From the NCBI GenBank assembly GCA_937901525.1, contig CALDHX010000016.1, forward strand, positions 1-64,000: a stretch of 64,000 bases of DNA, written 5' to 3'. Under the pieces are notes generated by a model. That model was not told the origin of the DNA and searched no databases. It saw only the letters and a list, made by a program, of their open reading frames with translations. The DNA comes from an uncultured Bacteroidales bacterium (GTDB taxonomy: Bacteria; Bacteroidota; Bacteroidia; Bacteroidales; P3). Made by a program: the position numbers and the translations under genes. Positions 1 through 8,285 of the stretch are shown piece after piece. The stretch's first letter is position 1. Every line of letters starts with the position of its first letter.

Positions 1-29
1 CTTTTAAGCTCAAATGCGAAGAAAAAAAA

Positions 30-90
30 TTACCTCGTTATGGTAATAGGATTACTCCTTTGTGGTAATTGGATTACCATAACGAGGTAA
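30..90. repeat. 18-bp perfect inverted repeat with nested dyads
   Basis: TTACCTCGTTATGGTAAT at 30-47 is repeated in inverse at 73-90 without mismatch, around a 25-nt centre. Inside it GGTAAT-(3 nt)-ATTAC occurs twice, at 42-55 and 64-78; the second copy is a perfect 6+3+6 dyad. No T-run follows on either strand, so a simple terminator is unlikely. It could be a regulator-binding site, an RNA structure of the gene to the left, or the end of a small mobile element. Confidence 0.8.
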
Positions 91-96
91 TACTTC

Positions 97-111
97 TACC
101 TCTAAGAGGTA
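97..111. repeat. Short palindrome TACCTCTAAGAGGTA
   Basis: A 15-bp near-perfect dyad just right of the long inverted repeat. It reuses the TACCTC/GAGGTA words found at the outer ends of that repeat, so the two probably belong to one multi-site element. Confidence 0.6.
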
Positions 112-122
112 AAAAAATAAAT

Positions 123-216
123 CAAAGAAAAAATAAAAAAAAGCAAAGAAAAAAATGAAAAAAGTAAAGAAAAAAAATAAAAAATCAAAGAGTTTTTTTG
201 CGCTTTTAAAGCAAAG
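123..216 (+). repeat. 21-bp-phased YAAAG/A-tract array
   Basis: CAAAG or TAAAG starts at 123, 144, 165, 186 and 207, exactly 21 bp apart, with A-runs between. The unit at 186 reads CAAAGAGTTTTTTT, a variant also seen near the end of other arrays in this window. It sits downstream of the minus-strand TOPRIM gene, beyond that gene's terminator. Each unit has two A-tracts about one helical turn apart, which should bend DNA. Confidence 0.75.
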
Positions 217-271
217 AAAAAGTTGAGTCTTTGATTTTATGGTCTTTAATCAAGGGTGAATAAATCAAAAA

Positions 272-314
272 AAATGCTTGCGATATTTTTTTGTTTGAAA
301 ATATCGCAAGCATT
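272..314 (-). terminator. Rho-independent terminator of the ATPase/TOPRIM operon
   Basis: AATGCTTGCGATATTTT (273-289) and its exact inverse (298-314) form a 17-bp stem with an 8-nt loop. Read on the minus strand the stem is followed by a run of T, so it terminates transcription leaving the gene at 395-1039. The hairpin is the start of a dispersed repeat whose second copy is at 49975-50107. Confidence 0.85.
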
Positions 315-394
315 CATCTTTAAGTGGGGTGAAATAAGTCTATTTTTATTGCAGGTTAATAATTCTGCAAGAATAGTCTTTTAACAAGTTAATG

Positions 395-1039
395 CTACGT
401 TGTTTCTGGATTAAAAAGTTTGTTCAACCAAGAAATAAAATCTTGACAGATAATTGGAGTGGTTGAAAGATATTTTTTTGTTATGGCAAGTCCCATAGGA
501 GTGCCGGGATCTTCTTGCCAAGCTAACCAAGTGTGTATTCTTGCTTTTGATTTATGAATTTCTTTGTATTGATTTAATTTTTCTTCTTCAATTTCCGATA
601 ATGCTTTATCAACTTTTGGTAATAATTTATCGTCTTCGGAAATAAGAAAACTTACAAAATCTTCTAACATTCCTTTATCGTTATTGTTAGGCATTAACCA
701 AACTCCAACTTTTATGTCATCTTCTTCTATCGGAAAAATGATTGTACCATTTTTATCGCAAGTTTCAGGTATGTTCTCGTACTTTCCTGATTTTTTTAGA
801 ATATTGCAAACCTCTTTCCAACGTTTGTTTAAATCTGTATCGGCATCTAAAACAACTCCAATAGTGTTTAAATTTCCTGAGCCTTTTAATAGAGTAGGTA
901 ATTGTTCTAATAATTTATCTATACCTTTACAATCTATTATTTCAAATGACTCTTTTATTTTTAAATTTTTGCGAAGAGATGAAATAACATGTAAATCGTC
1001 GTTTCCTTCTACCAATAATTGTTGAGAATATTTAGCCAT
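395..1039 (-). CDS. TOPRIM-like DUF3226 protein, partner of AAA ATPase
   Basis: A 214-aa protein with the layout of a small TOPRIM nuclease-like domain. A first acidic motif LLVEGNDD (Glu11) is followed by a beta-strand and an acidic cluster VVLDADTD (Asp65, Asp67), the usual TOPRIM Glu and DxD metal-binding residues. It resembles the DUF3226 family, whose biochemical role is largely unknown. It lies 3 bp downstream of an AAA ATPase gene and shares its transcript, the same order as AriA-AriB (PARIS) and as split OLD-family systems. A defence or DNA-repair role is inferred from that layout only. A strong terminator follows. Confidence 0.75.
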   Translation of the reverse strand: MAKYSQQLLVEGNDDLHVISSLRKNLKIKESFEIIDCKGIDKLLEQLPTLLKGSGNLNTIGVVLDADTDLNKRWKEVCNILKKSGKYENIPETCDKNGTIIFPIEEDDIKVGVWLMPNNNDKGMLEDFVSFLISEDDKLLPKVDKALSEIEEEKLNQYKEIHKSKARIHTWLAWQEDPGTPMGLAITKKYLSTTPIICQDFISWLNKLFNPETT

Positions 1040-1042
1040 ATT

Positions 1043-2146
1043 TTATCGAATTTCAATATTGTGTTCGGAAACTGAGTTTAATTCTTCTGCGTTATATTCA
1101 ACTAATTCTATTCTTCCGCTTTTGCGTTTTTGCATTCTATAAAAACCACCTATTGAAGCATTGTTTTCTTCTTTTAAAACCTCAGTAAAACTATTTATAC
1201 AATCATTGCTATGAGTTGTAGCAAAGACTTGAATATTTAATTTTTTTGCTAAATCAAATATTACCCTCCATAAATTTTCTTGAACAGAATAATGTAAACC
1301 ATTATCTATCTCATCTATTAGCAAACAGCCATTTTCACAATTTACTAACGCAAGAATTATTGATAAAATATGATTGATGCCATCTCCCATGCTCTTTAAT
1401 GGAAATCTTTTATTGTTTCCTCTAAGTTTTACAATAGGTACTCTGTCTCTGTATGGATTCTCACCTATGAAAACTAACCTTTCTATATTTTTTTCAATAA
1501 TTTGCAGAGCTTCAATTACATCATCTTCTTTTTCAGTAAGAGTTATTTTGTCAAAAAGTTGTGCTATTTGTATGTTGTTTAAAAGTTTGGTACTTAGTCT
1601 GATAATTGTATTAGAATTATTGTTTGAATCTAATCTTTTAAATAAAGAATTTGTTGGTAAATTTAAATACAAAATAGATTTGGATAAGTCTTGCGTTGTG
1701 ATTTCTATTATTTTTTGTACATCTTCAATGTTGGTGTCTGGGATATAATTAGATATGTTTATTTTTTTTACTATTTCGTAAGTTTTTTCTTCTACTATTG
1801 AAGTATAATAATATGAAAATTTAATTGATAATGAGTTGTTTTTGTCGCTTATTTCAATAACATTATTTTCAGAAACTTCTTCATTTCTATCGGTAAATAG
1901 TGATGAAAAAGCATTTGTATTTTGATTTATTATTTCTATTTCGTTTTTATCTCTAAGAGAAGAAAATTCTCCTCTTTCTTCTAATATTTCAATAATTTGA
2001 GAAGGGTTATAGTAAATAGCAATAGCCTCTAATAGGGTAGATTTTCCAACGTTGTTTTTTCCAGAAATAAGATTGATTTGAGATAAATGAGGAATTTCTA
2101 AGCCATTTAGATTTTTGAAATTTTTTATTTTTAGAGATTCTATCAT
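1043..2146 (-). CDS. ABC/SMC-like AAA ATPase (AAA_15/AAA_21, OLD type)
   Basis: A 367-aa ATPase of the RecF/OLD type. It starts IESLKIKNFKNL, then Walker A GKNNVGKST (about 29-37), a signature-like SMGDG (252-256), Walker B CLLIDEID (274-281) and a switch ATTHSND (309-315). The region from 60 to 230 is low in conservation and could hold the dimer or coiled-coil insertion. Unlike one-piece OLD proteins it has no TOPRIM domain; that is supplied by the next gene. A Bacteroidota -7 box lies 28-35 bp upstream. Such ATPases commonly act as sensors in anti-phage systems such as PARIS and Gabija; the exact system here is not identified. Confidence 0.85.
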   Translation of the reverse strand: MIESLKIKNFKNLNGLEIPHLSQINLISGKNNVGKSTLLEAIAIYYNPSQIIEILEERGEFSSLRDKNEIEIINQNTNAFSSLFTDRNEEVSENNVIEISDKNNSLSIKFSYYYTSIVEEKTYEIVKKINISNYIPDTNIEDVQKIIEITTQDLSKSILYLNLPTNSLFKRLDSNNNSNTIIRLSTKLLNNIQIAQLFDKITLTEKEDDVIEALQIIEKNIERLVFIGENPYRDRVPIVKLRGNNKRFPLKSMGDGINHILSIILALVNCENGCLLIDEIDNGLHYSVQENLWRVIFDLAKKLNIQVFATTHSNDCINSFTEVLKEENNASIGGFYRMQKRKSGRIELVEYNAEELNSVSEHNIEIR

Positions 2147-2173
2147 AATTCAATAATTTACTATTTATTTATG

Positions 2174-2181
2174 CAAAGGTA
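2174..2181 (-). promoter_or_regulatory. -7 box (TACCTTTG) for the ATPase/TOPRIM operon
   Basis: On the minus strand TACCTTTG matches the Bacteroidota -7 consensus TAnnTTTG and lies 28 bp before the ATPase start codon. No clear -33 box was identified. Confidence 0.6.
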
Positions 2182-2192
2182 ATAAATATTTT

Positions 2193-2984
2193 CTAAGAAA
2201 TTTCTATCTCTCCTTCAAAAACTTTCTTTCCTTGGCCTATTAGGTGGACGTTGTTGAAGGTGTTATTTTCTTTTTTGTCAAATTTTACTTGTAAATTGCC
2301 TCCTTGTGCGGAAATATTTATTGTGTGATTTGAGTTTTCTAATCCTTTCTTTACGCTATATGTAAGGGCAGCGGCACAAATGCCTGTTCCGCATGCTAAG
2401 GTTAAGTCTTCTACGCCTCTTTCGTAGGTTTGTATTTTTAAATTCTTGTCAGCGATTTCTTGAACGAAGTTTACATTGCAACCTTTGTAGGTAAGAAATC
2501 TTTCATCGTAGCGAAGTGTTCTTCCTTTTTTTATAATGTCTATTTCTTCTAAGTTGTTTTCAAAGACAACAAAGTGAGATGTTCCTGTATTTATGTAAAA
2601 TCCGTCTTCGTGTGCTTGAAATAGGGTAGGGGTTGTCATTTTTAAACTAATGTTTTCTCCTTCTATTGTTGCAGAGTGAAGTCCGTCAGGTGCAAGAAAT
2701 GTACATTTGTCTTTTATTACTCCTTTGTCGGCAGCGAATTTAACAATGCTTCTGCCACCATTGCCACACATCATTCCACCACTGCCATCGGGGTTGAAGA
2801 ATTGCATAGAGAAGTCTGCTTTGTCGCTATTTTCAAAAATAATCAATCCATCGCTTCCTATGCCAAAGTGTCTATGGCATAGGAATTGTATGTTTTCTTC
2901 GCTTAGGATTATGTTTTCTTCTCTGTTGTCAATGATTACAAAGTCGTTACCTGTTGCTTGGTATTTGTAAAAGTGTATTTTCAT
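2193..2984 (-). CDS. dapF: Diaminopimelate epimerase
   Basis: Interconverts LL- and meso-diaminopimelate for lysine and peptidoglycan synthesis in the cytoplasm. The 263 aa carry both catalytic cysteines: Cys73 in MMCGNGGRS and Cys198 in LTLACGTGICA. The N-terminal substrate motif ATGNDFV and the normal family length support the call. The start overlaps the stop of the upstream porin-like gene by 4 bp, making it the last gene of a minus-strand run that begins with arginine deiminase. Confidence 0.97.
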   Translation of the reverse strand: MKIHFYKYQATGNDFVIIDNREENIILSEENIQFLCHRHFGIGSDGLIIFENSDKADFSMQFFNPDGSGGMMCGNGGRSIVKFAADKGVIKDKCTFLAPDGLHSATIEGENISLKMTTPTLFQAHEDGFYINTGTSHFVVFENNLEEIDIIKKGRTLRYDERFLTYKGCNVNFVQEIADKNLKIQTYERGVEDLTLACGTGICAAALTYSVKKGLENSNHTINISAQGGNLQVKFDKKENNTFNNVHLIGQGKKVFEGEIEIS

Positions 2985-4153
2985 TTTGAAGAAAACTTAT
3001 ATAATAATGAAACTCCAAGTCTGTAATTTCCTATTCTATCTTCGCAAACTCTGTCTTCATATTTTACGTTTGTGTATTCGAGAGTTAGGGTGAAGAAAAG
3101 GTCTTTGTTAAGGAAGAAATCTACTCTTGGTGCTATGCGATAAAGGTTTTCTACGCTCATTCCTGAACCGTAAGTGTTGATGTGTGTTCTGTCAAAGTCG
3201 TGTGTTGCTCCTGCTATGAAAAGTGCAGGTGTTATTCTTCCAAGACTGTAAGATACATCGCACCAAAGTGAGTTTATTGTTGTTGGAGTGTAGTTTCCGT
3301 TAAATTCATAAAAACCTCCAATCATACAATAGTCGTTTAGGTTTCCTCCACTTATTGCTTGTAGTTTAAAATTAAAGTCTTGGTTTTTGTAATTCAAAAA
3401 GGCAGTGTAGGCAAGTGAAGAAAGAATGGCGTCTTTATCTTTGTTTGGTTTTAATTCTTTGTATTCTGCTCCAACGCCTGCAAATAAATTAGTAGTTTTT
3501 ACTTGAAGTTGAAGGTTTAATTCTGGGATTGAGGCAAAGGATTGTTGTCTGTAATCTCTTCCTCCGCTAATTCCTATTGAGGCATAGTCTCTTTGCCAAC
3601 CTGCTGTGGCAACTATGTTAAGAATTTTCAAAGGTGAGTAATCTAATCTTATGTGATTAAGACGTGAAAAAGGGTGAAAAGGTGCTCCGTTGTTAAGGTC
3701 TTGCATTGCAGGCATCATTTCAGGAACGCAAAATGCACTCCAACCATGTCCCATTGTAAGACTTACTTTTTCCCAACTCATTTTTACGTTTGCTTGTCTT
3801 AGACGTAAAAGGTGCATATTTGCATCGCTTTGTCCTGTAAAGTCGGTTTCTAAATTTCCTACTACTTTTGCTCCGAGAATATCGTTAAGGAATATTCTCG
3901 CTCCAAAACGACTTGCTGCTGCTGAAAAGTTTTGATTTGTATTTTGGTTTTTGTCTTTGCCGTTTTCATCATAAGCGGCAGGTTTTGGATAAAGTGAAAG
4001 TTGTCCATCACGTGCTTCTACTATTTCGTGAGAGTTTATGAAATATTGTGGGCTAACCCAACCGTAGAATTCAAAACCGAATTTCTTTTCTTGTGAAAAA
4101 AGGTTTGAGAATAGGCAAACTAAACTCAAACCTAAAAAGATTTTTTTCTTCAT
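2981..4153 (-). CDS. Outer-membrane porin-like beta-barrel protein
   Basis: A 390-aa exported protein. Residues 1-20 form a signal peptide ending LFSQ. The rest alternates short amphipathic strands rich in aromatic residues (FEFYGWVSPQYF near the start, LGVSLLYKF at the C-terminus), typical of a 14-18 strand barrel ending in an aromatic strand. It resembles Bacteroidales DcaP/phosphate-selective porin-like proteins, but no substrate can be assigned. It lies 13 bp after the small membrane protein gene and overlaps dapF by 4 bp. Confidence 0.65.
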   Translation of the reverse strand: MKKKIFLGLSLVCLFSNLFSQEKKFGFEFYGWVSPQYFINSHEIVEARDGQLSLYPKPAAYDENGKDKNQNTNQNFSAAASRFGARIFLNDILGAKVVGNLETDFTGQSDANMHLLRLRQANVKMSWEKVSLTMGHGWSAFCVPEMMPAMQDLNNGAPFHPFSRLNHIRLDYSPLKILNIVATAGWQRDYASIGISGGRDYRQQSFASIPELNLQLQVKTTNLFAGVGAEYKELKPNKDKDAILSSLAYTAFLNYKNQDFNFKLQAISGGNLNDYCMIGGFYEFNGNYTPTTINSLWCDVSYSLGRITPALFIAGATHDFDRTHINTYGSGMSVENLYRIAPRVDFFLNKDLFFTLTLEYTNVKYEDRVCEDRIGNYRLGVSLLYKFSSK

Positions 4154-4166
4154 TTAAAAATGTTTT

Positions 4167-4865
4167 TTATTTCTTTTTCAAATTTGCTATTGATAAGATA
4201 ACTCCAAGTGCTACTCCTAATAAGGCTGCAAACAATACTCTGTATTCTGATGGAAGTAAGAATGTGATTGTGTGTGCAGGATACCAGAAAAGTGGAATTG
4301 TTTTCTTGAATACAAATCCCCATTGCACTTTCCAATTAAGGTTTGCTATTATGTTTCCAAAAGGAATAGGAGAGAAGAAACCTTTTAATGTTCCTCCTGT
4401 TTGAAGAATGTGTGTATCGGTTACTTTATGTACAGTCATAAACATAGGAGCAAAGAAAGTGTTCATCAATACAGATACTGTTACTGCGTAAATCAATTGA
4501 ACTCCAAAACTTTCCATTCCAATAGTTAGTGGACTTATGTTTAAACCGAAATAACCTAATACCTTAAAGCTACCTGCTGAGAAAACTGTCATTGCAATTG
4601 TGATTCCAACTCCAAGTATTCCCCAAACAAATGCTCTTGGTAGGATTCCAAATCCCTTTTCGTTATAAACTCCTTTGCTAATTCTTAATCCAATACATTC
4701 TCCTGCTGTTGCAAGAATTGCAAACTTAAAGAATGCTAATACCATATAACGCCAATCTTTTACAGAAGACCAAGACATAAACCAATTGTTAATAGGTTCT
4801 ACAAAAACAAATGCTCCTACAACAATAAGTGTTACTAAAATAAATATTAAATCTTGTTTTTTCAT
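4167..4865 (-). CDS. Small integral membrane protein, Mpv17-like C-terminus
   Basis: A 232-aa protein with about five hydrophobic segments: residues 7-25, a long one around 40-60, 80-105, 130-155 and 205-228. The stretch FWYPAHTITFLLPSEYR followed by a hydrophobic helix resembles the W-P-..-F-..-P-..-R signature near the C-terminus of Mpv17/PMP22 family proteins. That similarity is by eye and the function is unknown. It lies between the DUF2723 gene (24 bp) and the porin-like gene (13 bp), so it is probably co-transcribed with both. Confidence 0.55.
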   Translation of the reverse strand: MKKQDLIFILVTLIVVGAFVFVEPINNWFMSWSSVKDWRYMVLAFFKFAILATAGECIGLRISKGVYNEKGFGILPRAFVWGILGVGITIAMTVFSAGSFKVLGYFGLNISPLTIGMESFGVQLIYAVTVSVLMNTFFAPMFMTVHKVTDTHILQTGGTLKGFFSPIPFGNIIANLNWKVQWGFVFKKTIPLFWYPAHTITFLLPSEYRVLFAALLGVALGVILSIANLKKK

Positions 4866-4889
4866 TTTTAAATATGTGTTTTGTTATTG

Positions 4890-7800
4890 TTATTGTGCTG
4901 CCATTAATGAATTTAATAGGTTTTTAATCTTAGGATTTGTCTCTAATGCTTCTTGAACCTTAGTTAATGAGTTGTTATAAGCAGTGTTGTAGATAAATCC
5001 GAAGATTTGACCTGTTTGACTAATTAAGTTTTCATCGCCACTTGAAAGAATATTTTTATCCAATTCATCAATAACTGATAAAATACCATTTTCTGCTTGT
5101 GCCTTGTCGGAATTAAGTAACGAAATTGCTTGATTTAATTTTGCTACATAAGAGTTTAATAAACTTCCTGCACGGCGATAATTGATTATTTCAGTTACTT
5201 GTGGAAGCGATTGTGCAAGTTCTGCTTCTGTTTTTAAGCTGTAATTTTGTGCTAATTCACCTAATTCAGCTAAAACATAGATTGAAAGTAGTTTTTCGCC
5301 TTCAACAGATTTTGCTTTCTTGCCTTTGAATTGTTCAAGATACTTTACATAAGAAACATAGTAAGAAATAGTCTTATTTAACACATCTTGACCTTTCTTT
5401 ATTTCACCAGCTTTTAAGTAAACTTCTGCAAGAGCAATGTCATAACGGTCAAATTGAAGTTTTTCATTAGGGAATTCCTTAACAGCTTTATCTAATACTT
5501 TGATAGCTTTATCAATTTGTCCTTGCGATACAAGGTGATTTGCAAGAATAGAGAAGTTTCCTCTCATATTCTTTGAGTTATTCACCGAAACAGCTTCTTC
5601 TAAGTAAACACCCTCTTGATTAACTCCACCCCAAGCGAATTTTTCTGTGAAAAGTTTATAGGATTTCTCTGTATTAAAGCCTCCTCCTGTTGGATATGGC
5701 ATAATTCTAAATACTATTCCTTCTTGTTTGATGTATTGTTGAATGTTAGGGAAAACCTTTGCCAAATAACGAGGGTTCATAACATAGATTGGACGTTCAA
5801 AATGATTTGTTCCCAAAATATCAAGAAGCATTAATTCGTTTCTAATCAATTGTTCATAACGATATTCTTGTGGAATATTAATAGAAAACTCAACTCTTCC
5901 CTCTTCTTCATCAACCAATTCTTTTGGATAAATACCATTTGCAGCAGCTTTTGCTTTATTGAAAGAAATATAGAAGTTATTTGTTGGAATAACCTTTATA
6001 GAATCTCCCTTAGGATCAAAAGTTGTTGTGTTAGGATCGGTTTTTAAATCATTTAAAACACTTGTTATTTCTCTATAAGGCTCATTGCTTGGAGTAACTA
6101 ATGATACATCTAAATCCAATCCGTAATATTTCTTATCTAATGTGAAAGGTAATTTGTCTGATTCATAAACCTTGTTGTAAAGTTGTTCAACATACCAATG
6201 CATTCCTGATAAAGTGTAATTCAATACTCTTACGTCAGTGCGTATTCCTTCAACTTCTTGTGCATACCAAAGAGGGAATGTGTCGTTATCACCAAATGTT
6301 ATAAGAATTGCATTCTTTTCGCAACTTTCAAGGTAGTTTCTTGCAAATTCTCTTGCCATATATCTACCACTTCTATCGTGATCGTCCCATTCTTCTGATG
6401 CCATAAGCACAGGTACTGCAAACAAGCAAACAGCTCCAATGATTCCTGCACGAGCAACATCAGGAATTTGTTTAATCTTTTTAGTCCATTCATAAAGAGC
6501 ATAAACTCCAAGACCAATCCAAATAGTAAAGGCATAGAACGAACCAGAATAAGCATAATCTCTCTCTCTTGGTTGAGCAGGAGGTTGATTAAGGTAAAGA
6601 ACTATTGCTAAACCAGTCATAAAGAATAACAAGAAGACTACAAAAGAATCTTTTGGAGATTTCTTTATGTGGAAAATAAGACCTGCTAAACCTAATAATA
6701 AAGGTAAACAGAATAGTTTGTTCTTTCCTGCATTATTTGCTAAATCAACAGGAAGATTATCTTGTGGTCCAAGACGCAATTCATCTATGAAATCAATACC
6801 TGTAATCCAGTTTCCATGCAATAAATCCTTAGTTCCATTGCTTACATTTGTAGGTTCATTGCCAGAAAGATTCAAACCATGAGATTGAATATCGTTTTGT
6901 CTTCCTGCGAAGTTCCACATAAAGTAACGCCAATACATGTGATTGACTTGATAACGGAAGAAATAGGTTAAGTTTTCGGCAAAGGTTGGTTTTCTGTCAG
7001 AATTTTCATCTATACCCGCCCACATCTTATAATATGTAGGGTGATTACGACTTTCGTCATTCGACCACATACGAGGGAAAATAGTTGTCTTATCTGACTC
7101 ATAAACTATCTTACCACCTTGTTTTACTTCTATATATTTTCCGTTTTCTTTGTCTTTTATGTATTTTGAAGTGCCCTCTTCTTGATCAACAACCATAGCA
7201 TTGTAATATTGACCATGGAAAAGAGGAGTATAACCATATTGTTCACGGTTAAGATATGTAAGAAGGGCAGTAGCGTCCTTAGGAGCGTTTTCGTTAATAG
7301 GTGTATTTGCATTAGAACGTATTACTAAAACAAAGAAAGTAGTATAACCTATCAAAATAAACAAAACAGAAAGTAAAGCAGTGTTAAGAATTACTTTTTG
7401 TTTCTTAATAGAATACCACACACCAGCAATAAGAAGTCCAATCAAAAGCACAAAATAAATGATAGTTCCTGTGTTGAAAGGAAGACCTATTGAGTTTGTG
7501 AAGAAGATTTCAAACTTACCTGCAAAAATAACAATGTAAGGAACTATAAAATAAAGAATAACAGCAACAAGTAGCATAGAAATTACGCCAACTAAAATGA
7601 AATTGCGTTTTTTATTCTTTTCTTGATTAGGATATTTTTTGAAATAGAAAACATACGTAATAGCAGGGATTGCCAAAAGGTTAAGAAGGTGAACTCCAAT
7701 AGAGATTCCAACCAAGAAAGCAATCAAAATCAACCAACGGAGATTGTGAGAGTCATCTGCCTCAGCCTCCCATTTCAAAATTGCCCAGAAAGAAATCGCA

Positions 7801-8261
7801 GTAAAGCAACTACTCATTGCGTAAACCTCACTTTCCACTGCCGAATACCAGAAAGTATCAGAGAAAGTATAAGCTAAACTTCCAACAACAGCACTTGCAA
7901 AGATTGCAATCATTTGTCCTAAGGTCATTTCTTCCTTATTCTTTACTAATTTCTTAGCAAGCATAGTGATTGTCCAGAAAAGGAAAAGAATAGTAAAGCC
8001 ACTACAAATTGCACTCATAGCATTCATAGTATAAGCCACTAAACTTGTGTCGGAGCCTGCAAGATTAGAAAATAAAGAGCCGATTAATTGAAAAGTAGGT
8101 GCTCCAGGAGGGTGTCCTACTTGAAGTTTATCTGCTGTTGCGGTGTATTCTCCACAATCCCACCAAGGAACAGTAGGCTCTGCTGTGATAAGGTAAACGG
8201 TTGTAGCGATTAAGAAAATAACCCAACCTAATACATTATTGATTAATGTGTATTTCTTCAT
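4890..8261 (-). CDS. DUF2723 (TMEM260-like) membrane protein with TPR tail
   Basis: A 1123-aa protein. The N-terminal half has some dozen transmembrane helices and begins with the DUF2723 signature: TAEPTVPWWDCGEYTATADKL, then QVGHPPGAPTF. The acidic residues in WWDCGEY and the HPPG motif are the family's conserved loop. Residues about 640-880 form a soluble domain and 880-1000 look like tetratricopeptide repeats (VSQGQIDKAIKVLDKAVKEF). The Pfam family contains human TMEM260, a protein O-mannosyltransferase; for Bacteroidota a role in O-glycosylation of exported proteins is a reasonable but unproved inference. It is the second gene of the run that starts with arginine deiminase. Confidence 0.85.
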   Translation of the reverse strand: MKKYTLINNVLGWVIFLIATTVYLITAEPTVPWWDCGEYTATADKLQVGHPPGAPTFQLIGSLFSNLAGSDTSLVAYTMNAMSAICSGFTILFLFWTITMLAKKLVKNKEEMTLGQMIAIFASAVVGSLAYTFSDTFWYSAVESEVYAMSSCFTAISFWAILKWEAEADDSHNLRWLILIAFLVGISIGVHLLNLLAIPAITYVFYFKKYPNQEKNKKRNFILVGVISMLLVAVILYFIVPYIVIFAGKFEIFFTNSIGLPFNTGTIIYFVLLIGLLIAGVWYSIKKQKVILNTALLSVLFILIGYTTFFVLVIRSNANTPINENAPKDATALLTYLNREQYGYTPLFHGQYYNAMVVDQEEGTSKYIKDKENGKYIEVKQGGKIVYESDKTTIFPRMWSNDESRNHPTYYKMWAGIDENSDRKPTFAENLTYFFRYQVNHMYWRYFMWNFAGRQNDIQSHGLNLSGNEPTNVSNGTKDLLHGNWITGIDFIDELRLGPQDNLPVDLANNAGKNKLFCLPLLLGLAGLIFHIKKSPKDSFVVFLLFFMTGLAIVLYLNQPPAQPRERDYAYSGSFYAFTIWIGLGVYALYEWTKKIKQIPDVARAGIIGAVCLFAVPVLMASEEWDDHDRSGRYMAREFARNYLESCEKNAILITFGDNDTFPLWYAQEVEGIRTDVRVLNYTLSGMHWYVEQLYNKVYESDKLPFTLDKKYYGLDLDVSLVTPSNEPYREITSVLNDLKTDPNTTTFDPKGDSIKVIPTNNFYISFNKAKAAANGIYPKELVDEEEGRVEFSINIPQEYRYEQLIRNELMLLDILGTNHFERPIYVMNPRYLAKVFPNIQQYIKQEGIVFRIMPYPTGGGFNTEKSYKLFTEKFAWGGVNQEGVYLEEAVSVNNSKNMRGNFSILANHLVSQGQIDKAIKVLDKAVKEFPNEKLQFDRYDIALAEVYLKAGEIKKGQDVLNKTISYYVSYVKYLEQFKGKKAKSVEGEKLLSIYVLAELGELAQNYSLKTEAELAQSLPQVTEIINYRRAGSLLNSYVAKLNQAISLLNSDKAQAENGILSVIDELDKNILSSGDENLISQTGQIFGFIYNTAYNNSLTKVQEALETNPKIKNLLNSLMAAQ

Positions 8262-8285
8262 GTTTTTTATTATAAAATATAAAAA

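Larger units (their letters stand above)
1..394. other. Intergenic region rich in palindromes and A-tracts
   Basis: No convincing gene is seen in this stretch. It holds a long perfect inverted repeat (30-90), a short palindrome (97-111), a 21-bp-phased A-rich array (123-216) and a terminator hairpin (272-314) that serves the minus-strand ATPase/TOPRIM pair to the right. The left neighbour lies outside the window, so the role of the palindromes at the far left (operator, attenuator or end of a mobile element) cannot be decided here. Confidence 0.7.
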
